The translations under genes and the position numbers were made by a program. From positions 37,484,501-37,548,500 of the forward strand of contig NC_088344.1 of assembly GCF_036884655.1 (NCBI RefSeq): a stretch of 64,000 bases of DNA. The letters run 5' to 3'. This document shows positions 1 to 11,654 of the stretch, one piece after another. Origin of the DNA: Musa acuminata AAA Group (lineage: Eukaryota; Streptophyta; Magnoliopsida; Zingiberales; Musaceae). A model generated the notes under the pieces. It had not been told where the DNA came from. It made no database searches and was given only the letters and a program-made list of their open reading frames with translations. Numbering within the stretch: position 1 is the first letter of the stretch; each line of letters begins with the position of its first letter.

Positions 1-1320
1 GTGTTAAAAAAGGGTGATTCGATGATCCAACATGATGTGTTGTGCTAATACACACCCTCATCCAATCTTCTTGTGGGAGTCTCCATGCTTTTGGTCAACC
101 CAATTATTATCTTGGGCTTTGCCAAGTTAATCCTAAGCATATCGAGCTGCCACCGCACTTTGGAGATCAGCCATGGAAGTAATGAATATATAATGACTAT
201 TTAAGTGAAAATACTTCCCTGATATATGTCTGAGTCTATTTGCTTTTGCTTGGAACCTCAGCGGTGACGTTGAAGCATATTGTAGCTCGCTATCGCGTGG
301 TTGTGGCATTTGTATCGTGCTATTGTTGGTGAAGACCTATATCTTTTGGAGACAAGGGTAAAGTCGAGTTGTCGATGTGTCTTGATGACTTGATAACATT
401 GGGCCTACAACACTGCACCTACAAGCTCATCGAGTGCTGCCTCTATGGTATCGAGATCGATCATTGTTAGGAGCCACCTCTTTGAAAGAACCAACTCTTC
501 GTGAGGTTCAACCCCATTGGTGTCAAGTGACACCTCTTTGGGGGATCAACAATTTTAGTGTCGGAAATCATCTCTTTATAGAAAACATCTTTGTAGAAAC
601 TCATTCATGTTAGTGTTAGAAACCACCTCAACAGAGTTCAATATAGAAAACAATTGCATAGCCAAATATCCAACCTGATCAATTCAATTTAGGTTTGAGA
701 ATTACGCTTTAAGGTTTGGTTATCCCAATCACAAACATCTTTTTCACTTTCACTTCTGCCGAGGATTACTCCATATAAGAACAAGGGTGTAGCAAAGCTA
801 ATCCATCCTAAGACTCATTCATGTGTTGCAAGTTTCATTTTATTTTTTGGTGGAAAAAGTCTTGTTTGTATAAGATTTAGAACTTCTTGTTAGATTTTGT
901 GACCCTTTATAATTAGATAAGATATATATAATATAACTAATTAGATTCTGATGAAATATATTGTTCAATAGAAAGGAAGTCCACAGGAGAAAATCTCCTA
1001 ATTACTTATCCTAAACCCTCTGCTCTCGCCTATAAATAGACATGACTAAAAATGAAACATCTTATTGAGGGATTACAGTGTCTCTCTGAACTTTTCTCCC
1101 TAAATCATAATGATAAGAAAGAGAGAAGAAGAATCTAGTTCCTCTTTACAGATTCATAGCGATCTTAGATTAAAAACGAACCTAGATGACATCAAAAGGT
1201 TAGCATCGTAAATCAGACATTAATATTTGGACTTAACAAACAAAAGCATACGATTCATTGATCATTATTATTCACCAACATACTACCAAGTAAGTGTTCG
1301 AGCATCAAAGTGCATAATAA
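1..1320. other. Gene-free stretch with LTR-like tail
   Basis: I see no gene here. The first 900 bases are diffuse repeat-like sequence without a recoverable reading frame. From about 900 to 1190 the sequence looks like the promoter part of a plant LTR: a clean TATA box (TATAAATA, 1031-1038) is followed by a pyrimidine-rich leader. No matching second LTR, primer-binding site or target-site duplication was found, so the retrotransposon reading is weak. Confidence 0.35.
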
Positions 1321-1413
1321 TCATACGTGAGTGCTGCTTACAAAGAGAAGAAAAAGGCAACGTTTGATCTTCCCCATCTCGCCCATCTGCACCGGCGGAA
1401 GAAGTGCATCCTC

Positions 1414-1792
1414 TCATTTGCAGTTGTTGCAGTCGCAGGCTATCGGCTTATACGAGCACTGGCCGGACGGCTTGCCCTCTCTGCATTTGATTTGATAACA
1501 ACACTTCATTTGTTGGCAATTGTTCGGGTCCTTGTCGGAACAACACCTGCATTCCGAGCACATCTTCAACTCGTCCTGTGAGATGGTGATCAAGCCGGCG
1601 ACGGGAGAGACAGGTACGAAAGTTTCATTGGAGGGCGTTCCGGTGTTCGATGCTCCTGCATGCAGGCGTTGAGAAATTAGACAATATATACTTAGAAGGG
1701 ACATGGAGATGAGATGAAGGATGACCTTTGTGGGGAAGGGCGGAGAGCAGGAGAGCGAGGACGAGAAAGAGGCGGACGTTGAGGTTGCCCAT
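1414..1792 (-). CDS. CRP1: secreted 12-cysteine peptide (DUF7866-like)
   Basis: Two exons, 1792-1726 and 1655-1414, joined by a GT-AG phase-1 intron, give a 102-residue protein. Exon 1 is a signal peptide starting MGNLNVRLF with a long Leu-rich core, so the product is probably secreted. Exon 2 adds a short acidic/Ser-Thr spacer and then a compact domain with 12 cysteines in the pattern C-x2-C-x-CC-x7-C-x4-CC-x4-C-x8-C-x6-C-x-C-x2-C, ending in CNNCK. The pattern, with Ile-x-C and Cys-Ser-x-Lys-Pro near the end, resembles a small plant family of unknown function that I recall as DUF7866; this name is tentative. Twelve cysteines would allow six disulfides. The intron position and phase are shared with the four sister copies to the right. 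It could be a defence or signalling peptide, but nothing in the sequence proves a role. Confidence 0.82.
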
Positions 1793-1844
1793 GGCGGTAG
1801 GAAGCTGTAAAGAGGGTGAGAGAGGGGGGCAGAGAGAGGGAGAA

Positions 1845-1853
1845 TATATATAG
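1845..1853 (-). promoter_or_regulatory. TATA box of CRP1
   Basis: Read on the minus strand the sequence is CTATATATA, about 53 bp upstream of the CRP1 start codon, with a GA/CT-rich leader between them. CRP3 and CRP4 have a similar box at about the same distance, which supports it as the core promoter. Confidence 0.55.
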
Positions 1854-1965
1854 AGGATGTTTTTGGCCGATCGTTCTTTAGGTGATTCCCACGTATGGCG
1901 ATGCGCATTGGTATTAATACCTTCTTAAAAATCTCCCATACTATATCGGTCATGTAGTTTGTAGG

Positions 1966-4940
1966 TGCACCCCATTCGATATGGTGACGTGCGAAACCCA
2001 GGTGTGGATTTCATTACATCTCTTCTAGGTGCAGGTTAGTCAATCGTCCAGATGAATAGCATATCTAGGTCAAATATCCCAATCAGATTTTCCTCACCCA
2101 ACGACTTGCCATAACCATGACAACAATCAAAAGATCTAGTTTTGGATATATGGAAAGAAATCAGTATTGATATTGTCAAAGATTTCTTGGGTCAGGTTTA
2201 CATTTTAGATATGTTAGCCTTATGTCTTTATTGTGACAGATGTCTTTTTATGAGTCGGGATTTTCTAACATATTTTTCGAGCACATTGGTCTTGTGTTGC
2301 TATGACAGATTTCTTCATGTGGGTTGGTTTTTTTTTACTCATACATCTCGGTTCCTTGTAGGATGAGTTGATTCCTGAGTGACTCGTAGTCTCGGCATCG
2401 GTTAAATAATAAATCGATCTTTTACCATTTTGCTCTTTCGTCTTCTCAAGTCATGATGTTTTTTCTTTCTTATACAAGTTTCTCTCAATCTATTTGTCAT
2501 TAGATAGTCGAGATTCATGCTTTGTCCTTAGATAACCTAAGGGCGGAGGAAGTCCCGACCTCCCTTTCGTCAAGGGAGGCAGTTCCTGTGAACCCAAAAA
2601 TTCTTCAGGACATAGAGTCAATGAAAAGCTTACATGATTGTAATTCAGTGGTGAGTGCATCACTTATCGATCACCTATGAATTAAGTATTTCTTCCCGAC
2701 CAAGTTTGACTTACTAGTCCTCCAACCCGATCAATGTCTGTTTGATCTCATGCCGGGGTCTCTTTGCTTATCCCATAACTTCTTCAAGGTAAGACTTCAT
2801 CTTCCCCTTCATCCAATGATAATATCCTGTCTACAATAGTGAAAGATATCACATTCTCAATTGATACCCAACTTATTGTGCTTTATAGTAGTCTTTATCA
2901 GGGAAAGTTGGTGCTCCAATATTATTCCAACTCATAAACTTTTTACAACTTATTTTTAACTATGTAAGGGGAGAAATGACTACTATCATAGATTCAAGTT
3001 GGTCAGTGCACTACATAGATAACACCCTCTCTTTCTTATCAGACAAGGAGGTGGGTCAAGAGCTTTGACTAAGGGATATACTCACTTCTTTTATAGCCAT
3101 TCGAAAGATGGACAAGTACTAACTGATCGATACGGGTCTTAGCTCAACTCCTCGGGGTTGGCTCAAATCTCCCATTATTTTATCTTATATCTCTTTTTAA
3201 TCCTCTACAGCCTTGTGATTGTGGTCCTTTATGGATATGAATCTGCATTCTTTAAAGAGGAAGGAGCCTGACTCTTCTTTGGGCATGATGATAGCGTCGT
3301 CGATTCCAACCTCTATCAATGTGCCACCACTGGAGGCATCATATCTAACTCGGTCCGGCCACCATGTTAGCACCAACAAGCCAGGAAAGAAGTCAAATAT
3401 TATTGTATTTCCACTAGCCCTTGAGGTTGTAGTGAAGGTTCTAAATACCTTCGAACAAACTGCTGGAGGTGTCCTCGAGTTCTTCAATTTGTTCTTTCAA
3501 GTCATGATAATATTTTGTGTCATATCTGTAATCTCGATGGAACCAACAATACTTGGATCTATCTCTCTTTGCTAATAGAGTCTTTATCAGTTGAGGGTCT
3601 TTAAGGGTCCCTTTTCTTTTATTTACAAAAAGACTTCAGTTTAGTCATATTCAGAGGAGTTGACTTGAGCCTTGAGCAAGGTAGTTCGGTTTAGTCATTT
3701 CTTCTTTGCCATAGTGACCTTAGGGTTAACAGGGATTGTATCTGGTATTGTCTCAATCTTTTGTATATCGCTTTTTGTTACCCGAGACAATTGCCTCAGT
3801 CGTGATGTATTGATTGACTAACTAGAGTACTTTAGGTACTGTAGCCAGTGACCTCTTTACCAATGACAAAAAAAATAATAGGGCTTGAGTTCCATTATGA
3901 ATGTCTATATGACAAGTGATGGATATATATCTTGCATGCCTCATATCTAATTGGTGAATTGAGTGACAAAGTCTGAGAACATCTCCTCCTCTCCTTGCCT
4001 AAGTCAGAGAAGTATTATCGCCAATGACTTCAAGTATATATTTTTAAGGAAATGAAGCTCGAATTTCCTGATGAGCTAAATGATGAAATTGATAGAGAGT
4101 AGCTTCAGAGGGGTATACCATTCTCGTGGCATGCCTCTTAATAAAATTGGTAAGGTGTAACATATTAGGGCATCCGAAGTGTCATAGAGTGATATTTAGG
4201 CATGAAAAGCATTAATATAATCTAGCAGGTTGATATTATCGTTAAAGGTCTCCAATAATGAGGAACATAAGTTGGCAAGTATTAAGTCCTCTTGGGTGTC
4301 TTTGATAAACGATGACTAACCTGAGATGGGGTTGGTTGACCCTTTCTCTGTGGATTGTTGAAATTCTCATCGTCTTTTTTTCAAGCATTGGTCTATTTGT
4401 CATAGTTGGATCCTTAGGAATCATTTGTCGAATCTGCTAATTAAGTTTGGGATTCAAGTAGAACAGAATGGTGGTGTGGCAGTTTGTTAAATTCCATAGT
4501 TAAGAAACGAGGTACTTGCTCGACCGGTGGCTCAAAGGGCCTAAAGTACTCTTGAGATATTGGTATTGCGATGGGGGTGGGGGAATCTCAATGGGCACTA
4601 GCATCGGTTAAGCTACTAACTATGATTGAGGTGGTGCCATTGCTTATTGGATTAGTTTGGGCAAGGGCGGTGCAATAGCTTACATCATACTCATTAATGT
4701 TTGCACCTATTGAGAGAGGTTTAGGAATGCTTTAGTGAGGATGAATAGGTGATTTAGGGTGGCTCCCAAGTCATTGAGCAGATGCCAATGTCGCGTTGAT
4801 GTTTGCATCGAGATGGAAAGGGTGGTTGCTGTCCCCTGAGTGAAAGTGCTATGGGTCGAGGGCAAGACCTCCACACTTGAGCATTCATCAAGAGAGTTGG
4901 TAGGTGAATGCTCTTGGAACATCGGACCCTCCTTCAAGCT
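1966..4940 (-). mobile_element. Decayed Tat-type Ty3/gypsy fragment, copy A
   Basis: This stretch is a diverged copy of the element at 8.8-13.3 kb. Bases 1966-3400 align by eye with about 8840-10330, and 4560-4730 matches 13140-13320, so most of the internal region is missing here. On the plus strand 2610-3180 encodes broken pieces of a plant transposon-type protein (MKSLHDCN, then VVFIRES and YYHRFKLVSALHR). This is the N-terminal part of the antisense ORF described for copy B. Stop codons and frameshifts are frequent, so nothing is expressed as an intact protein. Direction is given by comparison with the pol remnants of copy B. No flanking LTR pair or target duplication was identified. Confidence 0.65.
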
Positions 4941-5655
4941 CCAAAATGTTGAGGAAAAATATCGTTGACGTCTTGGTCAGCTCGACATAGTTTGGACTCA
5001 TATGTGCAAGATTGTCCAATGTGCATTTGAGGTGAAAACACAAAGCTCTTATGGTGTCATCGACACAAAGACTGAGATTAGAAAAAGTTCCTCAACCCGA
5101 TCCCTCCGATACTCAAGTTAGTAACCCTAAGTTTTCGAGTGCAAATGAGAGTGGTCCCAAAAGATTCTCTTTTCCTTTAAGATAAAAATAAGTTTTTATA
5201 TTTGATCGTAAAAGGTACGAAGAAAGCTTGTGATTATATTTCTCCTTATAAATATCGAAAAGTAAGCTTATAATTATCTTTCTCATCATAAATGATAAGT
5301 TTACAATTACCTTATCATAAATGACAAGAAGTTTCATGTTATCCTCCATCGTTCGATGCCACGTGACAATATTGGATGATTAGTAGACATTATGTCCTCT
5401 ATCACATATAATGTCGCAAATGTCCCTCACTACTCCCAATAATATCACATACGTGTACACCTACACAACATATGCTTAATTATATACGTCAATGTTGCAT
5501 TAGCTAAAATTTGTTTTCGGTTCACATGATTTATTAACATAAAAACTCTTTAAAATATTATATACAATTGATTCCTCATTTATTTGAGGATAGAGAAAAG
5601 CCTCTTTTGATCTTTTCCATCTCACCAATCTGCACCCTCGGAAGAGTGCATGCTC
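4941..5655. other. Spacer between Tat fragment A and CRP2
   Basis: AT-rich intergenic DNA with a short diverged internal repeat (GTAAGCTTATAATTATC-like words around 5170-5310). I see no gene or RNA here. Confidence 0.4.
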
Positions 5656-6037
5656 TCAGCTGCAGTCGGTGCAGTTGCAGGCCACCAGCTTAAAACGAGC
5701 AGTTGGCGACTGCCTCGCCGGACTCGTTGCAGATGATTTGGTAGCAACACTTGGTGCTCTCACATTTCCTGGGGTCGGTGGCGGAACAACACCGGCAGTC
5801 CGATCACTGCTCGTAAGCAGCCGGCACGCCGCCGATCACATCGCCGACAGGCCGGTGCTCCACGGGAGCAATGGGTACGTACTCGGCATTGGATTGCGCT
5901 GCAGCGTCCGGTAGCTGAGTCAGTATATAAGTTACAACTAAAAGAAAGGAAGGAAATTTAGAAGGAACAGCTGAAGGATGACCTTCGAGGAGGAGAGCGG
6001 AGTGTAGGAGAGGCAGCATCAGAATGAGGTTTCCCAT
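5656..6037 (-). pseudogene. CRP2: cysteine-rich peptide pseudogene
   Basis: This is the second copy of the CRP family. Exon 1 (6037-5983) still encodes an intact signal peptide (MGNLILML...) and ends in the family's phase-1 donor. Exon 2 starts at about 5898. Two lesions break the domain. A TGA stands where the first cysteine of the C-x2-C-x-CC motif belongs; the downstream part continues as SDCRCCS. Near the end, one extra T in TGCTCGTTTTAAG shifts the frame just before the last three cysteines, which are intact in the shifted frame (ACNCTDC). Upstream of the stop the frame is open, so only a short cysteine-free secreted peptide could be made. A read-through or sequence error could explain one lesion but hardly both. 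Confidence 0.85.
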
Positions 6038-6588
6038 GGTGGTCAGATACTGTAGGTATATATAGGTAAAGGAACGTCTCCCTTTGTCTTTCCTTCTTTT
6101 TCTCTAAAGAGAGGGTTTAAGGTGGGTCTCTTTATTTTTTCTTGGATTGGAGGTCTGAATACATGTAGCCGTTACTAGTGAGCATTGATACCTTAATCTC
6201 CACGTCTCAGTACCAAGTAAGGTCTCCTGGGTGATTCAGTCAACCTAGATAGTGTTCTCCTGGCGAACATGAATGGTGTCAACGTCGATATCAGCGTGAA
6301 AAGATTTCGTTATCTTTTGGTTCTTCTTCTAAATTTAACGTGGAAACATTAGATAATTTTCTAGTAACATCAAAGAGAAGAAAAGAACGGAAGCAATGCA
6401 AGTATGCCCAATTTTCAATTAAGCAATTATAATTGCCATTCTTCGCAAACATTGTACGAACTCCTTCATGGGGGGCATTAATTATCGATCGACGTGCACA
6501 GGGAAACTGCTGCTCACACATAGAAAGAAAAGGTAACGGTTGTTCTGTCCCATCTCGCCCGTCTGCACCGGCGGAAGAGTGCCGGCTC
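6038..6588. other. CRP2-CRP3 spacer
   Basis: This spacer holds the 5' flank of CRP2 and the 3' flank of CRP3. A TATA-like TATATATAGG string at 6056-6065 lies only about 20 bp from the CRP2 start, which is closer than in the sister genes. No other gene is visible. Confidence 0.4.
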
Positions 6589-6998
6589 TCAGTTGCAGTT
6601 GGCGCAGCCGCAGCTGATCGGCTTAAGCGAGCAGTAGTTAAACGGCTTGCCGGGCTGGTTGCAGATGATTCTGTGACAACACTTGGTTTGCTGGCAATTC
6701 CTCCTGTCACTGCCGGAACAACACTGGCATTCCGAGCACACATGAAACGGTGCCAGCACGCCCCCGTAGAAGGCGCTGATCACTTCGCCGGCGACAGGTT
6801 GGTGTTCGACAGGAGAAACAGGTATGTTATCGTCGGTGGGGAAAGTTCCATTGTCCGATGCTCCTGCATGCAAGCATTGAGAAACGAGTCATCATCATAA
6901 ACTTGGAATGGACGTGAGATGAGACGACGACCTTTGTAGGGAAGAGCGGAGAGTAGGAGAGCGAGCATGAGAAAGAGGCTGGCGTTGAGGTTGCCCAT
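6589..6998 (-). CDS. CRP3: secreted 12-cysteine peptide (DUF7866-like)
   Basis: Exons 6998-6932 and 6863-6589 are joined by a phase-1 GT-AG intron and encode 113 residues. Exon 1 is a signal peptide (MGNLNASLF... ending ALPYKG). After a 40-residue linker containing the conserved PVSPVEHQP stretch comes the cysteine domain: C-x2-C-x-CC-x7-C-x4-CC-x4-C-x9-C-x6-C-x-C-x2-C, with KPF before the eighth spacing as in the family I know from grasses. All 12 cysteines are present. A linker segment (VISAFYGGVLAPF) precedes the first cysteine and aligns with CRP4 and CRP5, while CRP1 is shorter here. This copy looks intact and is the best reference for the cluster. Function is unknown. Confidence 0.85.
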
Positions 6999-7040
6999 GG
7001 CGGTAGGAAACTGTGGAAGGGGGAAGACAGAGAGAGGTGT

Positions 7041-7048
7041 CTATATAG
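7041..7048 (-). promoter_or_regulatory. TATA box of CRP3
   Basis: CTATATAG lies about 43-50 bp upstream of the CRP3 start codon on the minus strand. It is followed by the same GA/CT-rich leader seen in CRP1. Confidence 0.5.
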
Positions 7049-7249
7049 TTAGTTGTACAGGAACGTCTCGCTATGCGTTGCTTCGAAGAGAGGAGGGTTT
7101 AAAGTGGGTCTTTATTTTATTATGGAGATTTTAAGACGAAGTGGCCGTTTCTATTGGATATTAATACCTTTAAAAGGATTATCTATAATATCTCCATGTC
7201 TCACAATCTTAGAGAGAGATGCATATACATGTACTCATTGATTTTTCTT

Positions 7250-7835
7250 TCCTCTTAATATAAATCAAATTATTATAAATAATATGTAATTTTATTTAAA
7301 TTATTATTATTTGATATAATACGGTTAAAAAATAATACTTTTTTAAAAAAGTATTATTTAATTTATTTTGTTAATAAATTAAATTATTAATTTATTTATT
7401 TTCTAACGAATGATAGAAAGCAAATAGTTTAAATTTTATGTTTGTATGTTAACCATAAGAAATAAAGATCATAATTCTACCTTTATATATGAAAGTAAAA
7501 TTAAAATTAAAATTAAATTATTGTTTATCTTTTGAAAAGAGTTGAGCTCCTTTTTTTTTTATTTCTCATCGAGCTCGACAATAAGAGGACTGAGTAGAGA
7601 ATTTCTCGAAGAGAGTTAGGATACTTTATTCATTTCTTATTAATTTTATTTATATTTTAAAATCTTTAATATTAAAATTATTATAATTTATATGATGCAT
7701 AATAATATTTTAATTTCATAATTTTATGATTAATAAATAATGGTCATTGAATTATAAATTTAGAATAATTAGTTATCTTTCAAAAAATTATATATTGTGT
7801 TCATAATTTTATGATTAATAAATAATGATCATTGA
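7250..7835. other. Very AT-rich spacer
   Basis: Long A/T runs and degenerate AATTATT words fill this stretch. It ends in an 85-bp tandem duplication: the unit beginning TCATAATTTTATGATTAATA at 7716 recurs at 7801 and runs to about 7870. I see no gene. Confidence 0.5.
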
Positions 7836-7870
7836 ATTATAATTTTAGAATAATTAGTGAAGAAAGATTT
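7716..7870. repeat. 85-bp tandem duplication
   Basis: Two head-to-tail copies start at 7716 and 7801 with only a few differences; the second is slightly truncated. The repeat lies at the left edge of the segment duplicated with CRP4 and CRP5. Confidence 0.75.
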
Positions 7871-8791
7871 ATATCTCTTTAGAATCTACTTTGTGTTCTG
7901 ACCTTTGCTTTGTGTCTTAAGAGATGACGGAGGCCAAGTTTATGAGACATGGATGGCTGTTGACACACCTATTGTTGGGACCTCAATCTCATTCGGATAG
8001 CACGGCTACCAACATTGCACTAATTAAGAGGCTAACTTGGCCTTACCAAATAGACTATGTCGGATATAATAATTAAGAATTATCGAACATACGATTGATT
8101 GCGTACAGATCCACTGAGCTTTGTGAAAATTTCTTGAAGATGTTCCAGAACTAATAAAATCAAATATAAAATAAATAGTGCTACGATAAGAATTGAGAAG
8201 TAGATAAGTTTGAATTCAGTACAGAATTAAAACCATATCCTCTAGCAAGAAAAAAAACAAAAGGCATACTTGACTTCTTCTCTAATCTCACGAAGTGAAC
8301 GCAAAAGGAGAAATGTCTCCTTTGATCTTCTACATCTCTACCAGTCTGCACCCACGAAAGCACGCCGAGCTCTTATATGCACTTGTCGCAGTTGCAAGAA
8401 ACCGGCTTAAGAGAACAATAGCGACCAGGCTGATCGCAGATGATTTTGTGACAACATTTCGTGATCCGGCACTTGCTGGAGTCACTACCGGAACAACACT
8501 GGCAATCCGAGCACAGTGGCACAGTAATCAACTTGTGATCATGGAAGGCGCTAATCTGGTCGCCTAGAGGTCGATGTTCGACAGAGAAAACTGGTATGTA
8601 GTCGTCATCATTGGAGTGTGTTCCTGTCTCTAATGCTCCTGCATGCAGGTATCAAGAAACAAGTTCAAGTGTAAAAGCTATAGTTATATCATATCAAAAG
8701 ATGGAGGATGACCTCTGTAGGGAATAGCGAAGAGCAGGATGGCGAGCATCAGAAAGAGGTTGGCGTTATTGCCCATGGCGATAGGAAACTA
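7838..8791. repeat. CRP4 copy of a ~950-bp segmental duplication
   Basis: This block, which includes CRP4 and its 3' flank, is almost identical to 13737-14705 around CRP5. The match starts near TTTTAGAATAATTAG and stops just upstream of the CRP4 start codon at AACTATGG. After that point CRP4 runs into transposon-like sequence, while CRP5 continues with its own GA-rich leader. Confidence 0.85.
8373..8776 (-). CDS. CRP4: secreted 12-cysteine peptide (DUF7866-like)
   Basis: Exons 8776-8713 and 8638-8373, with a phase-1 GT-AG intron, encode 109 residues. The signal peptide (MGNNANLFLML...) is followed by a linker with YIPVFSVEHRP and then the 12-cysteine domain. The domain has the family pattern but only six residues between cysteines 8 and 9 (DQPGRY), against eight or nine in CRP1 and CRP3. 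The frame is fully open and ends CDKCI. It differs from CRP5 at only three residues that I can find: Lys for Glu in the linker, Ser for Arg between cysteines 4 and 5, and Ser for Ala before cysteine 10. The upstream DNA is not homologous to that of CRP5, so the two may be expressed differently. Confidence 0.84.
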
Positions 8792-8820
8792 TGGTGCACC
8801 CCATTCGACAGAGAGAGGTG

Positions 8821-8829
8821 TATATATAG
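8821..8829 (-). promoter_or_regulatory. Putative TATA box of CRP4
   Basis: ACTATATATA on the minus strand lies about 45-53 bp upstream of the CRP4 start. It sits between two copies of the word TGCACCCCATTCGA (8791-8805 and 8842-8856), at the edge of transposon-derived DNA. Confidence 0.45.
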
Positions 8830-9539
8830 TTTATTTTTACGTGCACCCCATTCGATACGATGACGTGCGAAACTCACGTGTGGGTTTTAATACATCTCTT
8901 CTAGGTGCAGGTTAGTCAATCGTCCAAATGAATAGCATATCTTGGTCAAATATCCCAATTAGATTTTTCCTCACCTAGTCACTTGCCATAACCATGACAA
9001 CAATCAAATCAGTATTGATGTTGCCAAAGATTTCTTTTAAGTGTTTAGGTTTTCCCGATATATCTCGAGCATATTAGCCTTATGTCTTTATCCTAACGGA
9101 TTTTTTAGGTCAAATTTTTTTAACTCATGTATTTTAGAAATGTTAGCCTTATGTTTCTATTATAACAGATTTCCTTTTATATGAGTCAGGTTTTTCTGAT
9201 ATGAATTTTGGGCAAATTGGTCTTATGCCGTCATGGTAGATTTCTTCACGTGGGTTGATTTTTTTCGACTCATGCATCTCGGTTCCTTATAGGGTGAGTT
9301 GATTCTTAGGTCACTCGTAGTCTTAGTAGATTCAATAACAAATTGATCTTTTACCATTTTGCTCTTTCATCTCCTCAAGTCATGATGTCTCTCCTTTATT
9401 AAACAAGTTCCTCTCAATCTATTTATCATCAGATGATCGAAGTCCACTCTTTGTCCTTGAATAGCCTAAGGATGGAGGAAGTCCCGACCTCCCTTTTATC
9501 AAGGAAGGCAGTTCCTATGAACTTGAAAGTTCTTTAGGA

Positions 9540-11335
9540 CGTAGAGTCAATGAAAAGCTTACATGATTGCAATTCAGTGGTGAGTGCATTACTTATGGAT
9601 CACCTACGAGTCAAATATTTCATCCCGACCAAGTTTGACTTACAAGTCCTCCAACCCGATCAACGTTCGCTTGATCCCATGCAAGGGTCTCTTTGCTTGT
9701 CCCATAACTACTTTGAGGTGACACTTCGTCTTCTCCTTCATCCAATGATAATATCTTGTCTACAATGATGAAAAATATCACATTATCAAATGGTGACCAA
9801 CTTATGGTGCTATATAATAGTGTTTATTAGGGAATGTTGGTGCTCCAATATTACTCTTACTCACAAACTTTTTATGACTTATTTTTTACTATGCAAGGGG
9901 AGAAATGACTACTATCATAGGTTTGAGTTGGTCAGTGCACCATATAGATAAAACCCCCTTTCCTTATTAGACAAGGAGGTGGGTCAGGAGCTTTGACTGA
10001 GAGATATACTCACTTCTTTTATGGTCATCCGAAAGATGGATGAGGACTGATTGATCGATGTAAGTCTTAGCTCAACTCCTCAGGGTATATCCCAAACTTA
10101 TTACTTTATCTCATACCTATTTTTAATCCTCTACATCCTTGTGATTGTGGTCCTTTACACACATGAATATGCATTCTTTAAAGAGTAAGGAGCCTGGCTC
10201 TTCTTCGAGCATGACGATGGTCTCGTCAACTCTAACCTCGATCCATGAGCCACCACTCGAGACATCACATTCAACTCAGTCCAACCACCATACTAGCACT
10301 GACAAGCTAGGAAAGAAGTAGAAGATTATTATGAGGAAATTGTCTAACACTTGAAGGGGTGTCGAACCCAAGGGGACAGTTCCCAATAAGGAGCCTCCTA
10401 TCTCGGCAACGTTAGAGCCCTTAGAGGGTCACCAAGGTTCTTAATCCTCTTTGAAAAAATGAGGGGATAGACCAAGATTGATGTTTGATTTATGTAGGGG
10501 CAAGCCCTAAACTTCATGGCTATTTAAATAGTCGACATGCTAGACCCACCCTAAGAGTATAGTGGCAATCAAGATGGGAGGGTTTGCATAAGGAACAGAA
10601 TGTATGGAGTGATGGTGTAGCCTTAGAGTAGTCTTGTCACGAATCCTTATGTTCAAGGGTGGCAAAGCAAATCTATCATTCCCCTTCAGAGGTTCTAATC
10701 GACACTTGCTTCTGCAATGTAGTGTTGATAAGTTAGGTTATCGCTAGCTCTTTGATTTGCTTTACTCATCCACTTTTTTTTATTTGCAGCACCATCACTA
10801 CATAACGGCCCTCATCAACCGTGTATGCAATGCTAGCTCGGTTATCCACCAATAGGCCCTTCTAATTGATAATCTTTGGAAAGAGATCGAGGGGCTGAGG
10901 AAGGATGGTGCTCCTATTGCTATTGCTGAGGTAGAGGCTCGGGGAGCTGAGCTAGCATGGCAACTTGAGTAGACTGGGCTATGCCTTGCTAACCTCACTA
11001 AGTAGTTGAAGGAAGTTTAGAGTAATAATTGGGATGATCTACTATAGCTCACTCGACAGTTGGATTCGATGAGAGTGCACAACTCGGAGCTTGGTGAGCA
11101 GGTTTTGGCGGCTAATGAGTAGGCTTAGGAACTGAAGGATGCGCTTGAGGCTAAGCAGTGCATGATACCAAAATATCGAGAGGAGGTGGTCATTGATTAC
11201 AAGGCATCAACTAGATTTAAAAAGGGTCTAGAGAGGATTAGGGTCATCTTATATTAGTTCGGATACCAAATCGCCTTGGCCTATTTCAAGACAAGGTATC
11301 CCAAAATAAAGCTCAAGGAGGGCCCATTCATTGCA
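9540..11335 (+). pseudogene. Antisense ORF of Tat element (transposon-type and coiled-coil protein)
   Basis: The N-terminal part (9550-9770) is open: MKSLHDCN, then a stretch with VLQPDQRSLDPMQGSLCLS and LLLHPMI. This resembles the plant transposon-type domain found as an extra ORF in retrotransposons. A middle part is badly decayed. From about 10790 to 11335 a coiled-coil segment follows (KEIEGLRKDG, AEVEARGAELA, LEAKQCMI), ending in YKAS...GYQIALAYFKTRYP and EGPF, with several in-frame stops. The same C-terminal signature recurs at 24.56-25.08 kb on the minus strand. It is a dead protein gene; its function in living elements is unclear. Confidence 0.65.
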
Positions 11336-11654
11336 TTATTCCGATGCTTAAATTGTCATCCTTCACTGTGTTGGTCTTTTGTTTTAATGTTGTTGGGTTA
11401 GTTTACCTGACTTGCTCCTTATGTCAGGCATGTCTACCTCATGAATCTTTCATTTTAATGGTTAGGTCTCATTTTGAATATAGAGGCATGATCGAACTAA
11501 TGTAATTTTTCTTAGGCAATGAAGTTTTTTTTTTTTTAAATTTTGCAACAATGGTATCTTAAAGATACACTCGACTCACAAACCGATGCTTTTGGACTTT
11601 GTAGATCAACATTTGTTGCTTGGGATATAATTTTCTTGACCTAATCTTGAGTGA

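Noticed and set aside
2142..2366. Hydrophobic 74-codon open frame as a possible membrane peptide
   Set aside because: It lies in the Tat fragment and the paralogous stretch at 9.0-9.3 kb is not open, so it is a chance frame.
6433..6900. A 155-codon plus-strand open frame, with similar ones opposite CRP1, CRP2, CRP4 and CRP5
   Set aside because: They are antisense to the cysteine-rich genes, whose minus-strand frames have signal peptides, matching introns and conserved cysteines.
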